18,030 nt of DNA, from the NCBI GenBank assembly GCA_039194995.1, contig JBCCVR010000157.1:1-18030 (forward strand). Reading direction: 5' to 3'. The position numbers were made by a program, and so were the translations under genes. Below, in pieces: positions 14,842 through 18,030 of the stretch. The notes below the pieces were generated by a model, which was given only the letters and a program-made list of their open reading frames with translations, ran no database searches and had not been told where the DNA came from. How positions within the stretch are numbered: the stretch's first letter is position 1; every line of letters begins with the position of its first letter. Source of the stretch: CCY15215 sp039194995. GTDB taxonomy: Bacteria; Cyanobacteriota; Cyanobacteriia; Cyanobacteriales; Spirulinaceae.

Positions 14842-14845
14842 CTAT
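14818..14845. repeat. 28-bp palindromic interspersed repeat over CHAT stop codon
   Basis: ATAGAGACAA (14818-14827) and TTGTCTCTAT (14836-14845) are exact inverted arms around a near-palindromic core GGCATGCT. The pattern matches a palindromic repeat widespread in cyanobacterial intergenic DNA. The TAG stop of the CHAT gene (14842-14844) lies inside its right arm. It could act as a terminator hairpin. Confidence 0.7.
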
Positions 14846-17844
14846 TGCCAATCCCCTTGTATGACGAATGCCGCCCATTTATAGGGATATTCTCCCGCTT
14901 TCCACATCTGCAATTGTGCTTCTCGCAGAGCGGCGGCGGGAGATTTTCTCTCACTTAGCATATTTTTGTAATACTCGCTCATCAAGTCTGCCGTAGCGCG
15001 ATCGCTAACATTCCACAGGCTCACCGTTACCCGTCGCGCCCCTGCATACATGAAACCCCGCGTTAAACCTACGACTCCCTCGCCGCTCACTTCTTCGCCG
15101 ATCCCCGTTTGACAGGCGCTTAAAACCACCAGATCCGCATTGAGTTGTAAATTGTAGATATCCTGCAACCGCAAAAAGCCATCTTGTTGCGTTCCCTCCT
15201 CATCGTAAAGAGAAAGTGCTAGCCCGGAGAGTTGGGGATTATCGTGAATGCAGCCATGAGTCGATAGGTGCAATATTTCATATTCTGCGAGTTCTTCGTG
15301 AGTGGCAGCAGTGCGATCGGCATCGAAACCCACGGCAAGGAACTTTTGGTTATCGGGAACGAGAGAGAGAATATTTTCGGCTTCGGTACGGGTGTAGGGG
15401 AGGCGATCGAGACTCTGACAACCATCGCGAAACAGTTCGAGGAGGGGATTTGCCGTTGCGACAGAAGCAACCTCGCCCTCATCTCCAGTTAAGCGCGAAT
15501 CTCGTTTGGAGAAGACGGGATCGGCAAAGATCGCCACTTTTTTGGCGGCGGGAGAACGGTTTTCGGTTTGTTGGCGTTGAATGGCGAGACTGGAGGCAGA
15601 AGAGAGATTGACAATTTCATGGTTTGCCAGTAGGGGCGCAACGCTTGCGCCCGCTCCCGATGCTCCTGATGCTTCCGACGCTCCCCCTGCTCCCCAAGGC
15701 AATGCCCCAAAGGGCAGGCGATGCAATTTTCCATCGGCAACGATCGCCAATCGCTGTCCCTTTAGCTTATCGGCAATGGGACTTAGGAGCATTTGCGCGA
15801 GGTCTTTTCCTTCGGCGAGGGGGTTGCGATCCTCGGCTTGCAGGGCGATTGCGTATTGGGCGGCGGCGGCTTCAATTACTTGGCGTGGCGGCAGTTCGTA
15901 AGTTGCAAACTCATTTTTACCGACGAAAAAGAGATAGCTGCGTTCTTCTCCGAGGGCGTATTCGAGCAGAAGTGTATCTTCATCGAGAATTTGCTCTTGA
16001 ATCTCTTCTAGAGTTAAAGGCTGAGGATATTTGAGATCGGCATAGGCAGGATTATTCCGACGAATGCGAGTTTCGAAATCGGAGAGTTGTTTGAGAAGGA
16101 CATCGCGATCGCGGATGAGACTTTCCAAGTCTTTATTTGCGTAACTTCCACTCGTTAATTCTAAGCGACGTTTTTCGAGGTTGCTGAGTTCTTGGATGAG
16201 GCGTTGTTCTTCTTGCAGGAGTTGAGGCTGGACATTTTGACGAATGTTAAGATTGGCTTCTGCGAGGATTTCTGTGAGGGTGCGAGCGCGGTTTTTCTCG
16301 CTGGCTTGCAAGGCTTGCTTGTCGTAGCCGCGATCGGGGTTTTCGCGATGCAACTGCATGAGAATTTCGATATAGAGTTGGTAGCGGTTGGAGACGGTGG
16401 CAAAGAAAGATTGGCGCAAATCGGGATTTTCAATTTCCAGACGAATGGACTCGGCCAGAGAAATCGCTTCTCTGATGCGATCGAGTGCTTGCAGGTTGTT
16501 GCCTTGTCGATAGTGGGCTAAAGCGAGGTGATAGAGAGAATTTCCTTCTCCCGTGCGATTGCCGATTTCTTTGACGAGGATTCGCGATCTCTCATAATAG
16601 TGAATGGCTTTCTCGTATTCTCCCAAAGCGAGATAAACATTCCCCACCCCGATCGACGCTTCTCCTGCTGCGTTTCGATCGAGATCGAGGGTAATTGACG
16701 GATCGTAGGCAAAATCCCAATGAGTGAAGCGTTCTTCTTCAATACGATCGCGCAGTGCTTGCAAGAGATTTAAAGACTGTTGATATAATTCGAGGGCTTT
16801 GTCATATTCTTTCAAGGAGAAGTAAGCATTGCCCAAACCAATTCCCGATATTGCTTCCCCGTGGCGATTTTTGGTTTTCTGCATCTCGGCCGTCGCGCGT
16901 TGGTAGAATTCAATGGCCTTGCCGTGTTGTCCCGAAGCATGATAAGCATTGCCCAAACTGAGAAGTGCGTTTCCCTCTCCTGCAACATCTCGATCGATTG
17001 CGAAAAATGGTTCGTAAACCAAACCCAAATCCGTGCTTGTCAGTTCAAAAAAACTTCGATTTTCTTCGGCGAGATCGCCCATTTCTTGCAGGGAGGCTAG
17101 AGACTGTTCGTAATATTCAATTGCTCTGTTATGTTCTCCTAAAGCAAAATAAGCATTTCCCAAACCGATAAGAGCAATTCCTTCTCTAAAATCAACTCTA
17201 TTTATCCCACGAGAATTAGCCAACAATCGTTCGTAATAATCAATCGCTTGCACATAATATCCCAAAGAATAATGAATATTGCCTAGAATTCTCAGCGATC
17301 GATCTTCATAAACACCAAGTTGAAATTTCCCTGTCGTTGCTCTAACGAGGGCTTGTTGATAGTAATCGATGGCTTTTTCATATTCTCCCAAAACGCGATA
17401 AGCGTTTCCCAAACCCGTTAGTCCATTAAATTCTCCTGCTAAACCCAAGACTGTGTAGGTTGCAAGGACTTCTTGGCCAAGGGATTGAAAAATGGGAATG
17501 GATTGTTGGTAGGAGGCGATCGCCTGATGGTACTCTCCCACAGAATAATAGGCATTACCCAAGGCATAGTGGATATTACCCAAATCGAGCAAAGATGTAT
17601 TATCTTGAGAGCGATCGCTGGTTGCTTGGTAAAAATCTAAAGCTCTTTCCCAAGATTGCAAGGCCTCATGGAATTGACGGGTATTAAATTGCTCAATTCC
17701 TAAATTCAAGAGTTGCTCGGCTTCCGACGTAGGATTTTGGTTTGTCTGGGCTCTCACGAAATTCGCGGGCTTTCCTAAGAAAATCCCCTCAAAAGACCCC
17801 AGCAGGATTGCTGCGATCGCGCTGCCTAAAATCCAATTTCTCAT
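14842..17844 (-). CDS. exported TPR-CHAT (caspase-fold) protein
   Basis: The 1000-residue protein has a signal peptide (1-32, likely cut at FVRA/QT). About nine tetratricopeptide repeats follow (~40-480, consensus LGNAYxxLGEYxKAIxYYxQ), then a coiled-coil-prone linker (~520-610) and a C-terminal CHAT domain (~620-1000). The CHAT catalytic dyad is intact: His863 in HLSTHG and Cys911 in VVLSACQTG. GARRVTVSLWNVSD and the closing KWAAFVIQGDWQ complete it. CHAT domains are caspase-like cysteine proteases; TPRs usually bind partners. Export is inferred, and substrate is unknown. The ATG at 17844 has AAGGA upstream. Two oddities: residues ~716-739 are encoded by an interspersed repeat in frame (15631-15697), and the stop lies inside another repeat. 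A near-identical paralogue lies 114 bp upstream. Confidence 0.93.
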   Translation of the reverse strand: MRNWILGSAIAAILLGSFEGIFLGKPANFVRAQTNQNPTSEAEQLLNLGIEQFNTRQFHEALQSWERALDFYQATSDRSQDNTSLLDLGNIHYALGNAYYSVGEYHQAIASYQQSIPIFQSLGQEVLATYTVLGLAGEFNGLTGLGNAYRVLGEYEKAIDYYQQALVRATTGKFQLGVYEDRSLRILGNIHYSLGYYVQAIDYYERLLANSRGINRVDFREGIALIGLGNAYFALGEHNRAIEYYEQSLASLQEMGDLAEENRSFFELTSTDLGLVYEPFFAIDRDVAGEGNALLSLGNAYHASGQHGKAIEFYQRATAEMQKTKNRHGEAISGIGLGNAYFSLKEYDKALELYQQSLNLLQALRDRIEEERFTHWDFAYDPSITLDLDRNAAGEASIGVGNVYLALGEYEKAIHYYERSRILVKEIGNRTGEGNSLYHLALAHYRQGNNLQALDRIREAISLAESIRLEIENPDLRQSFFATVSNRYQLYIEILMQLHRENPDRGYDKQALQASEKNRARTLTEILAEANLNIRQNVQPQLLQEEQRLIQELSNLEKRRLELTSGSYANKDLESLIRDRDVLLKQLSDFETRIRRNNPAYADLKYPQPLTLEEIQEQILDEDTLLLEYALGEERSYLFFVGKNEFATYELPPRQVIEAAAAQYAIALQAEDRNPLAEGKDLAQMLLSPIADKLKGQRLAIVADGKLHRLPFGALPWGAGGASEASGASGAGASVAPLLANHEIVNLSSASSLAIQRQQTENRSPAAKKVAIFADPVFSKRDSRLTGDEGEVASVATANPLLELFRDGCQSLDRLPYTRTEAENILSLVPDNQKFLAVGFDADRTAATHEELAEYEILHLSTHGCIHDNPQLSGLALSLYDEEGTQQDGFLRLQDIYNLQLNADLVVLSACQTGIGEEVSGEGVVGLTRGFMYAGARRVTVSLWNVSDRATADLMSEYYKNMLSERKSPAAALREAQLQMWKAGEYPYKWAAFVIQGDWQ
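15631..15697. repeat. interspersed repeat within CHAT coding sequence
   Basis: A perfect inverted repeat GGGCGCAA / TTGCGCCC (15634-15652, 3-nt loop) is joined to five degenerate 9-mers of the form GCTCCCGAT (15653-15697). Both parts resemble elements normally found between cyanobacterial genes. Translated on the minus strand it gives a Gly/Ala/Ser-rich stretch that interrupts the usual CHAT spacing between LPFGALPW and LLANHEIV. Confidence 0.65.
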
Positions 17845-17958
17845 TCGGTTTTTCCTTGTTTTAGGGCAATAAATCTCGAACGATGGGTTTCGCGATCGCC
17901 TTGCGAAAAATTCAAGTGAAAAATCGTTCCACCAAACAATATCTTAACTGATAACTGA
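17845..17958. other. spacer between tandem CHAT genes, with TAACTGA tandem repeat
   Basis: This 114-bp spacer ends, next to the paralogue's stop codon, in two TAACTGA heptamers (17945-17951, 17952-17958), another STRR-like element. No clear promoter or terminator is recognised, so the two genes may be co-transcribed. Confidence 0.55.
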
Positions 17959-18030
17959 TTATTGCCAATCTCCTTGCATGACAAACGCCGCCCATTTATA
18001 GGGATATTCTCCCGCTTTCCACATCTGTAA
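17959..18030 (-). CDS. TPR-CHAT paralogue (partial, 3' end only)
   Basis: Only the last 23 codons are inside the window: LQMWKAGEYPYKWAAFVMQG then DWQ and TAA. They match the C terminus of the downstream CHAT protein at 22 of 23 residues (Met for Ile) and closely at the DNA level, so this is the end of a second CHAT gene in tandem. The N-terminal architecture lies outside the window. Here the stop is TAA with no palindromic repeat, which shows the ancestral gene end. Confidence 0.85.
   Translation of the reverse strand, partial: LQMWKAGEYPYKWAAFVMQGDWQ

Noticed and set aside
15216..16034. Long plus-strand frames opposite the CHAT domain
   Set aside because: They are antisense to an intact, well-conserved protein, are Arg-rich as expected from a reversed reading, and show no domain.
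14842..17844. Repeated segments in the TPR region as a CRISPR array or DNA-level tandem repeat
   Set aside because: The periodicity is that of degenerate protein TPRs, with no identical DNA repeats or uniform spacers.
14842..18030. CHAT genes as part of an antiviral defence operon
   Set aside because: The visible CHAT protein has a signal peptide, and the tRNA side shows no gasdermin, Cas or other effector gene.

Overview
This is chromosomal DNA from a cyanobacterium. Three things point there: the octamer GCGATCGC (HIP1) recurs throughout, several genes have typical cyanobacterial character (phylloquinone MenB, a SPOR protein with a conserved N-terminal helix, a TPR-CHAT pair, a short Cys-rich protein), and cyanobacterial-style interspersed repeats sit at gene ends. 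Genus cannot be fixed from the sequence alone.

Left edge (1-2281, minus strand): the most interesting gene, cut by the window at its last helix. It encodes a signal or anchor helix, a LivJ-like periplasmic binding domain (PBP-I), then a complete pentameric ligand-gated ion channel (Pro-loop/Cys-loop receptor) extracellular domain with the YPFDRQ signature, and helices M1-M3 plus the start of M4. It is not an ABC-transporter binding protein: it is a predicted amino-acid-type receptor fused to an ion channel. A GNAT acetyltransferase lies 25 bp upstream on the same strand. It is divergent from upp (uracil phosphoribosyltransferase) with almost no space between them.

3520-7293 (plus): a ureidoglycolate-lyase-family protein and an orphan RND efflux pump, meeting tail to tail with an Asp/Glu racemase (7299-8024, minus). 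Upstream of the racemase is a three-repeat Pho-box-like array (8113-8142) next to a perfect TATAAT, shared with a 44-residue small protein (8202-8336, plus). An OmpR/PhoB-family response regulator follows (8369-9118, minus), with no kinase gene in view.

9252-12954: a creatininase-family amidohydrolase, a SPOR-domain membrane protein, a 95-residue Cys-rich protein and menB. 13323-14414: a peroxiredoxin-like gene and a thioredoxin form a probable redox operon ending in a terminator-like hairpin, followed by tRNA-Pro(GGG).

14842-18030 (minus): an exported TPR-CHAT (caspase-fold) protein, and the 3' end of a close paralogue just upstream of it, so a tandem duplication. Interspersed repeats have shaped this gene: one repeat supplies its stop codon and another is carried in frame within the CHAT domain. 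Short heptanucleotide tandem repeats mark three other gene ends, one of them coding for the racemase tail.
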